Below, piece after piece: positions 1 through 11,424 of a stretch of DNA of 64,000 nucleotides. The stretch's first letter is position 1. Every line of letters begins with the position of its first letter. Source of the stretch: Cheilinus undulatus (taxonomy: Eukaryota > Chordata > Actinopteri > Labriformes > Labridae); assembly GCF_018320785.1 (NCBI RefSeq), contig NC_054885.1, forward strand, positions 9,236,421-9,300,420, given 5' to 3'. A model generated the notes under the pieces. That model was not told the DNA's origin and ran no database searches. It saw only the letters and a list, made by a program, of their open reading frames with translations. A program made the translations under genes and the position numbers.

Positions 1-378
1 GTGTTCCACAGGTTCTAAAGTAGCAAGTAGAGAATTTAAACATCAGAAACCATGAACCGTTTGACACACTCTTCAGCTCAAAAATGGGTTGAAACGGTTA
101 GCCAGAACATTGAGTCCTGCCATTGGCCAGCCTCCAGAAAATCGGCCAATAGGAGGAGGATTTGTGAGTCGTCTGCAAACAATGGCAAGAATTGTTCAGT
201 TTTTCTTAAAAAACAAGCCCCAAGGAAGGATATACAAAGAAAAGGGAGTGGGAATCTGAAACGAAGTATTAAGAAATGTCTTATCTGCTTGTGCATGCTG
301 TTTATAAACTAGAAAACCTCATGGGTATAAAAATGTGCAGCCCCCTGTTTTAATGTCTGACCTTTAGGAAGAGCTGTT
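1..378. other. Unassigned non-coding stretch
   Basis: No supported gene. Short ORFs on both strands lack recognisable motifs. The text around 45-110 resembles that around 10730-10790 (both carry a 'gacacact.ttcagctc' core), so this is probably dispersed repeat sequence. Confidence 0.4.
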
Positions 379-999
379 TAAGGCTGCGTCCACACGGAAA
401 CGAATTCAGGCGTATACGCAAACTTTTTTTGTCGGATCAGCATTTCATCCACATGGAAAAGGCGTTTCGGGTGACTGTAAACGATACTTTTTGAAACCGA
501 GTCCCAGAGTGCATAAATCCATAAATGACAACTGTTTCGTCTCCCTATGGACGCCTATCTGCATCTTCCTTGAAACGATTATGTCATACAGAGCGTAGCT
601 CTCTGAAGGTGCCTGCACAGATCCGGTCAAAACAATAATGGCTGACTACAGGGTTGTGTTCGTGCTTCAGAAGCTACTGAGCTTGTAATGGCTTTTACAA
701 AAAAAGCTGATGCTCCTTTACCACCATCGCAAAACGCATAAGCCATATATTCTTAAATCCAATATGGAGAACAACCAGAAGGGCAACCAAAAGAAAGTTT
801 GCGTTAGTTTTCAGTGATATTCTTCTTCTACTTTGGTGCATTTCCGTGGCAGTGTTACAGCGCCATTTACAGGCTTGGCATATGTACTACAGCAAATTCA
901 GTCTTTGCAGTGGTTCCTGAAACGACTCCATCTTTACAGAAAACTTTTCCAAAATGAAACAGCTATATATCGTTTTCGTTTCCGTGTGGACAAGGCCTA
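379..999. mobile_element. Non-autonomous hAT-like DNA transposon (MITE)
   Basis: The left end (379-403) and right end (976-999) are inverted copies sharing the core 'gtccacacggaaacga'. The interior, about 620 bp, has no transposase ORF. Ends of the type 'cgtccacacggaaacg' are typical of abundant non-autonomous fish DNA transposons usually placed in hAT. I could not recognise a clean 8-bp target duplication, so the superfamily call is an inference and the inverted termini are the observation. Confidence 0.7.
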
Positions 1000-1875
1000 A
1001 AAGTTACCTGTTCATGTCTGTGCAGGTTTAGGCGGGTTTTTTTTTTTTTTTTTTTTAAGGAATGAGGTGTAACGTCTCTATCTGCATGAAGAGACTGAGG
1101 AAAGCCAGTTCAGCTTTGGTACTGACTTCGTCATCAGAGTCACAGCTGCCCTGCTTTGATAACATAAACTATCACACTATCACATGGATCACTGCTTCCA
1201 AAGAAGGGACCTGTGGGAGGACATGTCCAGGAAATTAAACCTGTTATCAATTCTGGTATAAAAGTAGAAGACAGTAAATAAATAAAAAAATCTGGACTAG
1301 AGATAAAGTTGTTTATTTTGTCTCACCATCAAATATCATGATAGACTTTGATCAGCGGCTCTATCGCCTGTTCTGTTTGTGTTGACAGCAATCCAACACC
1401 TTCTCTGCTACTGTCTGCTCATGTGTGGAGGTTGGTGGTTAAGTTCAGCTTTGATAACCAGATAGGCTAAACTTCATTTGCTGCTGAGAATTTTCTTAAA
1501 ATGTAAAATGATTTCTAGTTTTTGAAACCTGACACAGGAGAAAAACATCAGCAGATTTTTGCACTTTTTACAGAACGCCAAGCCTGTATCTAAAAGCTGC
1601 ACGTTTGACCCCAAAGACTAGTTTGTCTGGTGTGAATGCTTCACTCTGTGCTTTAGCATTTTGTGATTTATTGATAATGTAAATATGCGTGTTGGCCCAT
1701 AAGTTTAGAATGCTAAAGCTATCTCTGAAGTACTTAGAGCAGTGGAGGCAGCCTTTACTGAAGGCTTTCACTATAACTAAACCCCACCCATAGCGCACCT
1801 CTGTATGTATGGCTCTATTTACCGCAGTGGAGGCATCCGTTACTGATGGCTTCCAGTGCAACCAAACCCAACTCT
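1000..1875. other. Unassigned AT-rich non-coding stretch
   Basis: Contains a T homopolymer near 1032-1054 and no supported ORF. The only longer ORF (1568-1861, minus strand) has no recognisable domain and abuts the repeat that starts at 1876. Confidence 0.4.
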
Positions 1876-1990
1876 GTATGGTATGACTCTGAAAGTAGCG
1901 TCACTCAGTCACTCAGGGACATTACAGGGCCATCTGTAGGGTTGATCTCAGCGGCCAGCCAAAAATCTGGGAAACAAGACTCCGGACTGT
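1876..1990 (+). repeat. Dispersed repeat A, copy 1
   Basis: About 115 bp starting 'gtatggtatgactctgaaag' recurs near-identically and in the same orientation at about 19925-20040. Both copies are the first of three similarly ordered repeat segments shared by the two regions (see 3605-3850, 4081-6275, 20045-20268 and 20575-22050). Confidence 0.75.
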
Positions 1991-2004
1991 TTAACAGCTG
2001 GAGT

Positions 2005-2338
2005 CCTGCATCAGACAACAATGGGACAACATTCCTCTCCCAACACTCCTATAACTGGTCTCTACTTTCCAGATGTTTACAGATTGGTGTTGAAAGAAGA
2101 GAGCATGCTACACAACGGTAAACATGGCGCTGCTACTTTTTTGAGATGTGTTGCTGCCATCAAGCTCAAAATGAGCCAGTATTTTCATGAAATGGTAAAC
2201 TGTGCCAGTATTAACATCTAATATGTTGTTAATGTCCTAATGTGAATGAAAAATTGATTTATGAGGTTTGATAATCATGTCATTCTGTTCTTTACATTTT
2301 ACACAGTGTCCCAACTTTTTTGGAAAGGGGGTTGTACA
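2005..2338. mobile_element. Non-autonomous DNA transposon remnant
   Basis: The segment runs from 'gggacaacattcctctccca' to a terminus near 2310-2338 reading 'gtcccaacttttttggaaag'. The reverse complement of 14765-14945 aligns with it, sharing 'tttccagatgtttacaga' and 'atgaaatggtaaactgt'. Two diverged copies in opposite orientation imply a mobile family. The short ORFs crossing it (1846-2121 and 2021-2221) are therefore not taken as genes. Confidence 0.6.
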
Positions 2339-2542
2339 TGCTTAATTAAGATTTCATTAGATTAACAGCTCTGAGCTCTAATTTTTTCTTCTAATTTGGA
2401 CCTTAATTTATAACTATTACTCACCATGGGATTTTTAAAAGTAAATATAAGTTTACAGTATTTTTAAGAGATGGAAAAAGGCCTTTGATCTTGTTTTCCA
2501 AAGATCCAATTGAAACCATGCTTGGTCAAACACCTGAACACT

Positions 2543-3404
2543 AGGGCTGCAACAAATGATTATTTTTTATGCCGTCTAATCTGCCGATTATTTTTACGAT
2601 TAGTCAACTAATCGTGGCTGTTTGGCATACTATTTTGGATCCCTGTTTTACCTCGCCTTCTTATACATGCACACCTGTGAAAACTTAATGGTTTAGCAAA
2701 TTGACATGACATGTCAAGTTGCTACATTGTCAAGGTTTGTTTTTCCTCTAATATAAAAGTACTGAACTGATAACTAAAGTAAATTGCACACTAAATAGCG
2801 TTACTGAAAAATCCGTTACCCTAACAAATACCAAAGATGGTTTTCCGACTGATTAAAGTACGGCACCAACATTATAAGTAGGCTACTGGAATTAATCCTT
2901 GTGCCTGAAGCACAAAGGGCTCAGTAACTAAATGCACAAGATCTAAAAGATATTCATGCAACTTGCAAACTTGCCCACTCACAGTATTTGAAGACCCGGC
3001 AGCTACAGTGTGTTTTCGTTTTCAGGTGTTCGTGCCTTGCTGTAGTGCTGCCATGGTACGAGAGTTTGACTTGACATAGTTTGCAGTTGACTTGTTTTGC
3101 CAATTTGTTTTCTGTAAAATGTTCCCAAACTTTGGAAGCTCTGGGTCAGCTTTTTGGTGTGTTCTCCGTGCTTTCCGCCATGCTTAACTTCTTCTTCTCA
3201 GTTTCTGTGAATAATGTAAACAGTGGGAGCGATACTGCCCCCACCACTTCCTGTAGTGTACTGCAAGTACAGATGAGTCCTTACCGGCTGGTACTAGATT
3301 TTACCAATATCAAAAACAATAATACGATGCGTCGACACTTCAATTCCCGCGCCGACAAATTTTTAGACACAAACTATTATGTCGACGAATCGTTGCAGCC
3401 CTAT
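2543..3404. mobile_element. Non-autonomous hAT element
   Basis: The termini are inverted: 'agggctgcaac' at the left and 'gttgcagccct' at the right, a combination typical of fish hAT elements. Flanking octamers 'ctgaacac' and 'tttaacac' agree at six of eight positions, consistent with a decayed 8-bp target duplication. The interior is about 860 bp with no transposase. The 151-codon ORF at 3081-3536 crosses the right end and carries no hAT domain I can see, so it is not called a gene. Confidence 0.7.
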
Positions 3405-3604
3405 TTAACACCACACAGTCCACATGCACACAAATACTTTCACGAGACACGACAACATCTGGAAGAATTAACTGTTTATCAGAATTCACATGAGAGGAAG
3501 GCTGAGCTCCGCCTTGTCTGGATGTCAGATAAATAAAGTTTCTTTATGGGTTTAAAGGGAGATGTGGGGGTTTTCCTGCAGAGTGTGGGCCACGTCCTCA
3601 ATGA
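3405..3604. other. Unassigned spacer
   Basis: Sequence between a hAT element and repeat B; no gene signal. Confidence 0.4.
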
Positions 3605-3850
3605 CAAAGGGATACTTCAACATTTTGGCAAATTCGCCCATTGCCATAATCCCTGTAGTTTTAGGAGTAGGTTCGTTACCTTTAGTTGTGGGTGCAAGCT
3701 GATTTTAGATCGGCAGGGCTGAGATGCGAGCTGATCAGCTAATGCTACGGAGACATATGGTATTTCCAGCTTTCCCTCATCAAACTCATCAAATACACAA
3801 TCCAACAACTCCAAAACGCTCTCATGAACAAGTTGTGACCTGCACATTCA
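3605..3850 (-). repeat. Dispersed repeat B, copy 1 (inverted relative to copy 2)
   Basis: On the minus strand this reads through a 76-codon ORF containing 'DEFDEGKLEIPYVSVALA'. The reverse complement matches 20045-20268 nearly base for base, including the 'gccataatccctgtag/t' edge. Because it is dispersed and the ORF is not conserved end to end between copies, I treat it as a repeat carrying a decayed coding-like piece of unknown origin. Confidence 0.7.
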
Positions 3851-4080
3851 CCACGCTATTAAATAATAACATATAATTATGTAACACGACGACACATGAA
3901 ACAAATACTTGGAACTACTTTCTTGAGTAAAACCACAGGGCGGAGTGACAGTGTGCACCTCAGGCAGTGCGTAATTCTTGGTTTCACCTGGAGTATCATC
4001 ACCTGTGTGTTATGTGGAAAATAAATACAGGTGTGGGTCTTGGTTGGTTTAAAAAAAAGTTGTCCTCGTTGTCCGTCACA
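3851..4080. other. Unassigned spacer
   Basis: No gene or clear repeat boundary recognised. Confidence 0.35.
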
Positions 4081-4675
4081 TTTTCAATTTAGCATCTCAC
4101 AATTAGGAATCAAACTTAGAATTTTGACTTTTTATTTCATACTTTGAGCATTTCAACTCATAATTTTGACTGCTCATATACTTTGAGCTTTAAGCTTCAT
4201 AATTCTAATTTTTAAGTAATATTTTGACCTTTTTAGCCAATTATCTTGTATTTTATCTCATATTTTCAACTCCAGATTTAAACTAAATGATCCCATAGTT
4301 TGACCTTTTAGACCGACAATTTAAAATGCTGAATCATATTTTGACTTTTAATTTAATGATTACAAATTCTATTTCATATTTTGACCTTTCTTTCTAATAT
4401 ATTTTCCATTAAAGAAAACGTTATTTTTCAATTTCATGTTTTGACCTTTTTGAAGTGATAAATTTACTTTTCTAAGATTGTGAGCCTTTAAACTTTTCTT
4501 TTTCACTTTTTAAATGTCAAAATCATTTATCAACAGTGCTAAGTTGTTTTTTTTTTCATATTTTTTTACCAGTGAAACAAGGTTGACAGTTTATGGTTAA
4601 AAAGGTGACACTGTTAGGTGTCAGGTTAGTCCTGAATCCAGAATCCTGCCCCTGCTGTGATTGAGTTTGACACCC
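4081..4675. mobile_element. Truncated hAT-like element (right part only)
   Basis: The right terminus near 4658-4675 reads 'ttgagtttgacacccctg', the inverse of the left terminus kept in the second copy at 20312. Here the left end is missing. The interior is AT-rich and non-coding. Confidence 0.65.
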
Positions 4676-5199
4676 CTGGCCTAGAATAAATTTAAACCTC
4701 ACCAGTAACACTAATCAGTAAGAATGTTCCTAATTAATGGTTTTGACTTTTTTTACTGCAGAAGATGATTCTGATTTGATGGTAATGTGAAGCCCTGCAA
4801 AGATGGAGATGATGTGAAGTGTACACTGTAAGCTGGGAGAGAATAGTATTGATATTTGCTAATCTAACTGCTCATTGAGTAAACTTCTTTTGCATTGTTT
4901 TTTTCTTCAGAAAAGATCATGTTGGCATTGAATATTAGTGAAGTATAGTTGATACATGCTCTGAGCTCCTGTGTGCTGTAGTTTGATACGATGCCGCCCT
5001 CTGGTGGTCATAGGAGAAACTCAGTAAAGAAAGTTAAATAATCACACAACCACTTGAAGATTATCTTTTGCTTTGGTTTTATTTTTAGCATATTTGTCAC
5101 ACTTAAAGATTTAAGACCATCAAAGAAATGTTAATGTAACACAAAGAGTGAATACAAAATGCAGTTTTTAAATGGTGATTTCATTAATTAATGTGGATG

Positions 5200-6085
5200 T
5201 GGATCCAAACCTTCCTGGACACATGTAGGAAAGTAACTGACCCCCTTTTGTTGAATCACAAATCAACTGTGATCAACCACATTTTTTGGAATGCTGAATT
5301 CAATTTTACTCACTAACCAGGCCTAACTACTGCCAGACCTGCTGAATAAAGAAATCCCTTAAATAGAACCTGTCTGACCAAGTGAAGCAGACTAAAAGAT
5401 CTCAAAAACAACACATCATACCACCATCTAGAGAAATTCAAGAACAGATGAAAAGCAGTAATTGACATGTATTAGTCTGAAAAGGTTATAAAGCCTTTTC
5501 TAAGGCTTTGGGACTCTAGTGATCGATGGTCAGAGCCATTATCCACAAATGGAGAAAACTTGGAACCATGGTGAGCCTAAGCAGGAGTGGCTGGCCTCAC
5601 AAAATGACTCCAAGAGCACATCAACTGCTCTTCTAAGAGGTCACAAAAGACCTCAGAATGGCATCTAAAGACCAGCAGGCCTGACTTGACTCAGTTAAGG
5701 TCAGAGTTCATGATTCAACATTAAGAAAGACACTGAACAAAGATGGCATCCATGAAAGATTTCCAAAACAAAAACCACTGCTAACCAAAAGGAACACAAA
5801 GACTCATCTGACAAAAAAAACATCTTGATGATCCCCAAGACTTGTGAGAAAATATTCTGTGGACCGATGAGACAAAAGTTTAATTTTCTGGAAGGTGTGT
5901 GTCTCGTTATATCTGGAGTAAAACTACCAAAGCATTTCATCAAAAGAACATACCAGCAATCAAACATGGTGGTGGTAGTGTGATGGTCTGGGGTTGTTTT
6001 GCTTTTGAGGGATCTTGACCACCTGCTGTAATTGATGGAACCACTAATCCTTCTCTCTTCCAGAAAATCCTGAAGGAGAAAGCCC
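5200..6085 (+). mobile_element. Decayed Tc1-like DNA transposon
   Basis: DNA in plus orientation follows the order of a fish Tc1-family transposase gene: helix-turn-helix part around 5400-5700, then 'aatattctgtggac' and 'gatgagacaaaagttt' near 5840-5880 (DDE core, first Asp region), then 'aaacatggtggtggtagtg' near 5964 and 'ggtctggggttgttttgc' near 5984. Frames are broken by stops and indels, and the 3' third is gone; after 6085 the sequence turns into a CA-rich stretch. It cannot encode a functional transposase. The minus-strand ORF at 5701-6126 is an antisense shadow of it. Confidence 0.8.
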
Positions 6086-6394
6086 AACCACTGCTGACAC
6101 AAACATACACTCGCACACACACTCACTACTTACACTCTGCAGGAGAGGTGGCAAAAAGCAGCTGAATCAAAATGTGAAAACAACAAAAAAGTGTTTCCTG
6201 CCTTTATAAGGTCAGGTGTGAGCAATTAGTGCCCACTCTTTGAATCCTGGTAGCAGTGTGGCAGGACTGCTTAGTTTGTGCAGGTAAGGGAAAGCTGGTA
6301 GACTTGTATATTGAGAAGGTAGGCTTTAAAAAAGGATTTTATGCATTTAATTGTAGGCTTATAACTAATAATATCATTCCATTTTCTATTAAGT

Positions 6395-6755
6395 GACTGA
6401 CCTAATTCAGCAGAGGTCCAGCCAAAATTGGGGGCCCATAGAGGTCAGGAAAATCATGGTTATACTTTGTATATGTATGAAAAGGGGTATAAATGGCAGA
6501 AATGCTGGAAAAGTGGCTTTGACTGGTTCTTCACCAGTAAAAGCTTTACGGCAGAGTGTGTGGGAGACTCTGTGGTCAAGTGGAAGAAAGTTTCTGTGGT
6601 CTGATGAGACCAAAATGGAGCTTTTTTTTTTGCTGTGTATGGCAGACCCTAACCCTGCACATCACCACAAACACACCATCTCCACTGTGAGCATGGTGGT
6701 GGCAGCATCATGCTGTGGGGATGCTTCTCAGCAGCCAGCCTTAGATGGTTTGTAA
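6395..6755 (+). mobile_element. Tc1-like transposon fragment (second family)
   Basis: Contains 'gtggtctgatgagaccaaaa' and 'catggtggtggcagcatcat', hallmarks of a Tc1-family transposase around the DDE core. The same segment occurs at about 11445-11640. The reading frame is interrupted and both ends are missing. Confidence 0.75.
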
Positions 6756-6869
6756 AGTTAGAGGCTAAAACTAATGCAGCAAAATATAGGAAGATTCTGT
6801 AGAAATACTTTGTAGGTGTTGGTTTTCACTTTGACATTGAAGAGTCTGTCATCTCTCAACATGATGATG

Positions 6870-7060
6870 GTCTGGGGTTTGATCTGCAGCTGCCATGCTG
6901 AGGTATCCTTGGGCAGGACACTGAACCCCAAATTGCTCCCACGACTCTGTGAGTATGTATGGATGTATGTGGATGGGATTTGAATTCTGACAGACACTTT
7001 ACATAACAGCCTCCACCATCAGTGTGAGAATGGGTAAGTCTGACCTGTGGTGTTAAAAGT
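6870..7060 (+). mobile_element. SINE-tail fragment
   Basis: The stretch 'atccttgggcaggacactga' followed by 'ccccaaattgctccc' and later 'catcagtgtgagaatgggta' matches the order of the conserved tail of common fish tRNA-derived SINEs. No tRNA-like head is visible, so it is a 5'-truncated piece. Confidence 0.55.
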
Positions 7061-7308
7061 CCTTAGAGGAGTCCAGAACAAGCTAGAGATGATTCACCAT
7101 GTTACAATTTTCCAACATGCAAACACCCTTGGGTGAGGGAGCAATCATATCATTTTAGCATCAAAACAAAAAAGCAATTAAACATGTCACTCGTCTACCT
7201 AAAGCTGCTCTCTTTGTGAGAGAATTTTAATAAATGAAATTTGAAATCTTAATCAGGAGGATCATTTCTTCATCAATTTTGCTTCTTCAGTGAGCTGTGA
7301 CTTGTGAA

Positions 7309-8081
7309 TTATTGTGAATCTTTGGTGCATTCGTCCGCCACCTTGATCAGGAAATCAAGGACATCTCCGAGGATTGGAACCTTTTGTACAAGTAATTTTG
7401 TACCTTTATCGATGAGTTCCTCCAAAAGCTCCAGGGCCCATTCTTCACAATCCTCTGCTGATTGTGCCTCAGGCTGATTCATCAGCTCTTGTATGGCGGC
7501 GTTGACTTTTTCGATGTGACTGCTGCTGTAGGGTTTTCCATTTTCCTTGACCATGTTGTTCATCTTCTCCACAAGCTTCAGATCTTCATCACCATCAGGG
7601 TTGATCTTGTCAAAAACATGGTAACCTCTGCACTCACTGATGAACTTCTTCACATCTTTGTTCTTTTCAATAAACGCCTTCACATCTTCTTCTTCCTTAC
7701 CAGTAAACAGGACGATGGTGTACTTTTCAGCTGATTCAAAGACTTTCTGGAAGATTTCTATGGACTTTTTATCTTCACCTGTAAAGCTGTCTGCCTTCAT
7801 CACCCACAGAAACACATGAGGACCTGGGTTAGTCAGACTGAGGCACCTAACGATCTCCTTGATATTCTTCTCCTTGTCTTCTTTGGTGTTGAACAGGCCA
7901 GGAGTATCAACAACAATCAGATCCTGACCATCAAGGTGTCTTGTCTTTTTGGAGCTCCTTTGTGTCACAGACGTTGATCGTAGCTCTGATTTAAAATGCT
8001 CCTCCTTAAGGATGGTGTTTCCTGAAGCACTTTTTCCACATCCAGTTTTTCCCAAGAGCACCATTCTCAGCTCCTTTTTTC
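7309..8081 (-). CDS. GIMAP/AIG1-type GTPase, terminal exon (partial gene)
   Basis: This exon encodes 256 residues of an AIG1-family GTPase. GIMAPs are lymphocyte GTP-binding proteins of intracellular membranes linked to immune cell survival. Visible motifs are the G1 P-loop GKTGCGKSASGN just inside the exon, G3 DTPG, the GIMAP conserved box (LSLTNPGPHVFLWVMKADSF), and a G5-like CRGYHVFDK. The G4 position reads LFTGKEEED, not a clear T/RKxD. The exon opens after 'ttctctgcag' in phase 1, so an upstream exon must supply the start codon; none was identified, and the ORF extension to 8286 runs into a dispersed repeat. The stop is TAA at 7311-7309. The C-terminus is moderately hydrophobic (VPILGDVLDFLIKV). 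It could be a live gene with distant 5' exons or a stranded fragment; the long open frame favours recent function. Confidence 0.85.
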
Positions 8082-8159
8082 CTGCAGAGAAAATAAAACA
8101 CAAGATTGATTTTATACTGTAGCTGTTTCTGGAGCTGTTGCATGGATTTCTCAGCCCAA

Positions 8160-8600
8160 GTGAAAAGTTTATTATCAGGCCTTTCATAACCAGCCCTATT
8201 CTAAATAAAACACAAAATACTTGTGCCCTATAAAGACGATCAGCGCTCAGTGAAGAAGTCCCTAATCCACTACTATTTGCCTCCACAAGTCAACCGTGCG
8301 GACCCATGGGCAGTAAGAAACCCGCACTTTATCAGGGTTGTTAAGTGGGAACCCTCCTTCGTCAGTGTTTCGTCCAGTTAATCCCACGACACCTCCAGAG
8401 GGCTGAACAGTGATCTCCAGCATCCCTGAGCCACCCCCCTCCATGCCGGCTCTCACCCTCCACCATGCCAACAGGGAGACATCATCTTACCTATCTTCCC
8501 ACATGGCTCACACAGCCTCAACAACATGCCACCTTTAACAGACCCAGGCTCCGTACATGCAAGCTCCATGTAGTGAAGATGCTGATACTACCTTCTTTGT
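8160..8600 (-). repeat. Dispersed repeat D, copy 1
   Basis: The reverse complement shares long stretches with 30390-30760, including 'cactgagcgctgatc', 'ctttatagggcacaagta' and 'ggagatcactgttcagccct'. It lies immediately upstream of the GIMAP exon, so the apparent coding extension there is repeat-derived. No transposase or RT is seen; the family is unknown to me. Confidence 0.75.
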
Positions 8601-8756
8601 CACCACTCATGATTACAACAACAATTATAGTAGAAACATACAAACAGAGAAGATTTTATAGACCAATAATTTTACTAACTCCAACTTGTAAGTACATTTT
8701 AACCAGAGCAACTGTGCTTTTACCTGAGTTCAATGGTTGTGTACGTTTTTCACCTG

Positions 8757-8868
8757 TGGTTGAGAGAAGGAGCTGTGATCAGCTGTGGGAGCAGGGCGGC
8801 GATAATTTGGACCAGCCAGCCATCAGCTGATCACGCCTGGGCGTAGGACTACTTTATCCTGCATGAAC
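8757..8868 (+). repeat. Direct repeat E, copy 1
   Basis: About 112 bp from 'gttgagagaaggagctgtga' to 'tcctgcatgaac' recurs at 9130-9245 with scattered substitutions, in the same orientation about 370 bp away. Confidence 0.75.
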
Positions 8869-9129
8869 TAAATTATATGTACTAATACATACTGTATACA
8901 TAGATGATTTTGTTAACGCACCAGTTTTGGACCCATACACCCAAGAAGTCCTCTTCAAAAGCAATTAATCCTTATTGTCAGAAATTGGAATCTGAGGGTG
9001 CAACAAGCTTTATGCTCTTAAGGAGGAGGCTGGGGTGGAGGAGGTTAAGCTTTGCCAGCAGCAGCAGCATGGTGCACTAACACTGATGCAAGCAGTGATT
9101 AGTGGGAAGGACATCTTATTTAAATACAC

Positions 9130-9245
9130 TACTGTGTTGAGAGAAAGAGCTGTGATTGGCTGTGGGAGCTGGGAGGCGATATATGGACGAGCCAGCCATC
9201 GGCTGATCACGGCTGGGAGTAGGACTACCATGTCCTGCATGAACC
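9130..9245 (+). repeat. Direct repeat E, copy 2
   Basis: Second copy of the 112-bp repeat at 8757-8868; shared blocks include 'gagccagccatc' or close variants and 'ggctgatcac'. The 75-codon ORF crossing it has no recognisable domain. Confidence 0.7.
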
Positions 9246-9625
9246 AACACTGCGCTTCATGAATGTGTACAAATGAGTTAGTGAAGTTACAAGCAGGCCG
9301 AAGAGACAAATGCCATCATAGGAAAGAGATATAATGAGACATAGTGACGCGAAAGGTGCAACATTTTTTGATTTTATATAATATCTGTACCAGAAATGCA
9401 CACAAGTCTTTGGTCATGAGTCCAAGTCAACTCTCAAGTCTTTGGCCACAAGTCCAAGTCAAGTCCGAAGTCTCCAATGGTTGTAATGAGCGTTCTATGA
9501 TCTGCCTCTGACTTCCAGTCTGCTAAGACTTTAAAATATAAACCTCTTTTCGTTAAACAGGTTTACTTTTTATGGTAATGTCAATAATGTGGATGGGCAC
9601 ATAAATGAAACTATTAGGAAACTCT
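9246..9625. other. Unassigned stretch with short internal repetition
   Basis: Around 9405-9475 the phrase 'gagtccaagtcaa' is repeated in variants ('caagtccaagtcaagtccg'). No gene signal. Confidence 0.4.
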
Positions 9626-9661
9626 CTGACACCTTTAACCCACATGGGTTAAAGGTGTCAG
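9626..9661. repeat. Perfect 17-bp inverted repeat (palindrome)
   Basis: 'ctgacacctttaaccca' (9626-9642) is followed by two bases and then by its exact reverse complement (9645-9661). It sits at the left edge of the purine-rich array that begins at 9662. Confidence 0.9.
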
Positions 9662-10650
9662 AAATGGGCAAGAAAAGGGTAAAATGGAGTGAAAATTGTG
9701 TCAAAATGTGGCAAAATTGGTATAAAGTGGTAAAAATGGTTAACAGAAGCAAAAAGGGGCAACAATGGGAAATAAAAGTAATGAAAGGGTAAAAAAAGTG
9801 ATGAAATGGGTTAAGAAGTGGAATAAATGGGCAGAAAAGTGGTTAAAAAGTTTTGAAAATTGGTAGATGTTGCAAAATGGGTCAAAAGGTGGCATAAATT
9901 GGTTAACAGTTGCATAATTAGGCCTAAAAATGGTTAAAAAGTGATCAAATGGGTCAAAAGTGATTGAAATGTGTGAAAATTGCCCCAAAATATATTGTGT
10001 CAAAAGTGCTTATGAGAAGCAAATAGAGGCAGTAAAATTGGTGAAAGGTGATTTAAAGTGGCAAACAAGGGAAGAAAATTTTGGTTTAAAGAGGTGAAAA
10101 GGTGATGGAATCGGTCAAAAAGTGGCAAGAATTGGGCCGAGAAATGGTGAAATGCTGTTAAAAAGTGGTAAAAAGGGGTCAGAGGTTGTCAAATGGGTTA
10201 AGCATGGTAAAAATTGGTAAGAATAAAGCCAAAATGGTGTTAAGTGGAAGAGAAGGGTTCAAAAGTGACGAAATTGGTCACAAAGTGGCATGAATAGGTT
10301 AATAGGGGCAGAAATGGGTAGAAAAGTGATGAAAATGATTTTTCAAAAGGTGGTGAAAGGGGTTCAAATGTGATGAAGTGGGTCAAAAAGTGTCATAAAC
10401 GGATTGAACGTCATAAAACAAAAACAAGTTAATTTTGCAATAACTGGTTTAAAGTGGCAAAGGGTTCAAAAGAAGCAAGAAGGACAGAAAAAGTGATGAG
10501 AAGAGGTTAGAAAGTGTTAAAATGGTTTAAAAGTGGCCATTATGGGCAGAAAAAATGATGAGAAGGAGCTGAAACTGTCTTAATTGGGAGAGAAATGATT
10601 AAATGTGGCAAAATTGGTTTAAATAGGCAAAAATGGGTTAATACACTGGC
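9662..10650 (+). repeat. Degenerate purine-rich tandem array, copy 1
   Basis: About 1 kb built from variants of 'aaaaatgggtcaaaaagtgg' with irregular 10-15 base spacing and strong strand asymmetry (A/G with T, very little C). Opposite-strand ORFs here are Phe/Leu/His-rich low-complexity shadows. Same composition and words as 16890-17755; reverse-complement words at 19490-19665. Confidence 0.8.
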
Positions 10651-11424
10651 AAAAAAGCAAGTGTCAAAAATGTGGCAGAATCACCAGAAAAGTGGTGGAA
10701 AGGGTTGAAAATGACCACAAATAATATTCTGAACATTAGAAACCAAAAACAGTCTGACACACTTTTCAGCTCTAAAATGAGGGAACTGCTAGAAAAAGCA
10801 TTGGCTATTCTGTTGTATTGGGTGTTCTTAAGTAGAGACAACAGAGTTTGTAGTCTAGCAGTCAAACGGCCTCTCATTGTCTGTCTGGTGCTGAAATTCT
10901 GTTCCCTCTAGGGTTAGTTTTGCTCTCAAAGTATACAGCCCCGGCCCAACCTACACAGTTTAGAGCCCACCCACCCACAATAGTCTCAAAAAATCCCATA
11001 GAAACCACAGTAAACATGAATATTTGATGATAAATCAATGTGTGGTTCAGTAATGAGCATCAGATCTGTTTCTCAGCTGTCACATTATTTATATGATCTC
11101 TCATAATCAGAAAACATGATTCACAGTGTTAAACACACGCAAAAGAGGATGGTGATCCAGGAAAGACAAATCCACTGAGTTCGATATCTACTATGCAGAC
11201 ATTTAAGAATCACTTACTAGCAGAGAAAGCATATAAAGATTCCCTTAATCCCAACAAAGAAGCAAAAATAAATTGACAATCAGTCTAGACTCCCTGACAG
11301 AGTCTAGATGATGCTGGATGGCTTAGAAGTTCTCACAAATGAATGAAAACAAAACGAAAGTGGTGTATACAAGTCTCAAACAGTTTACACTACCTATTCA
11401 AGAAAACTCAGTTTATATCTGGAC
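10651..11424. other. Unassigned non-coding stretch
   Basis: No gene, element boundary or strong repeat recognised. Confidence 0.4.

Larger units (their letters stand above)
4081..6275 (+). repeat. Duplicated block C, copy 1
   Basis: 4081-5117 matches about 20575-21665 and 5944-6275 matches about 21668-22050, in the same order and orientation with few differences and short indels. Copy 1 keeps about 830 bp in the middle (mostly Tc1-like sequence) that copy 2 lacks. Shared unique flanks, for example 'cagtaacactaatcagtaag' after the hAT end, show that this is a duplicated genomic block and not merely two insertions of one transposon. Confidence 0.8.

Noticed and set aside
5701-6126. 141-codon minus-strand ORF
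   Set aside because: Antisense to a decayed Tc1-like transposase; no domain of its own.
8082-8286. N-terminal extension of the GIMAP ORF to the ATG at 8286
   Set aside because: This part is repeat D, also found at 30390-30760, and a good splice acceptor lies at 8083-8082, so the exon begins at 8081.
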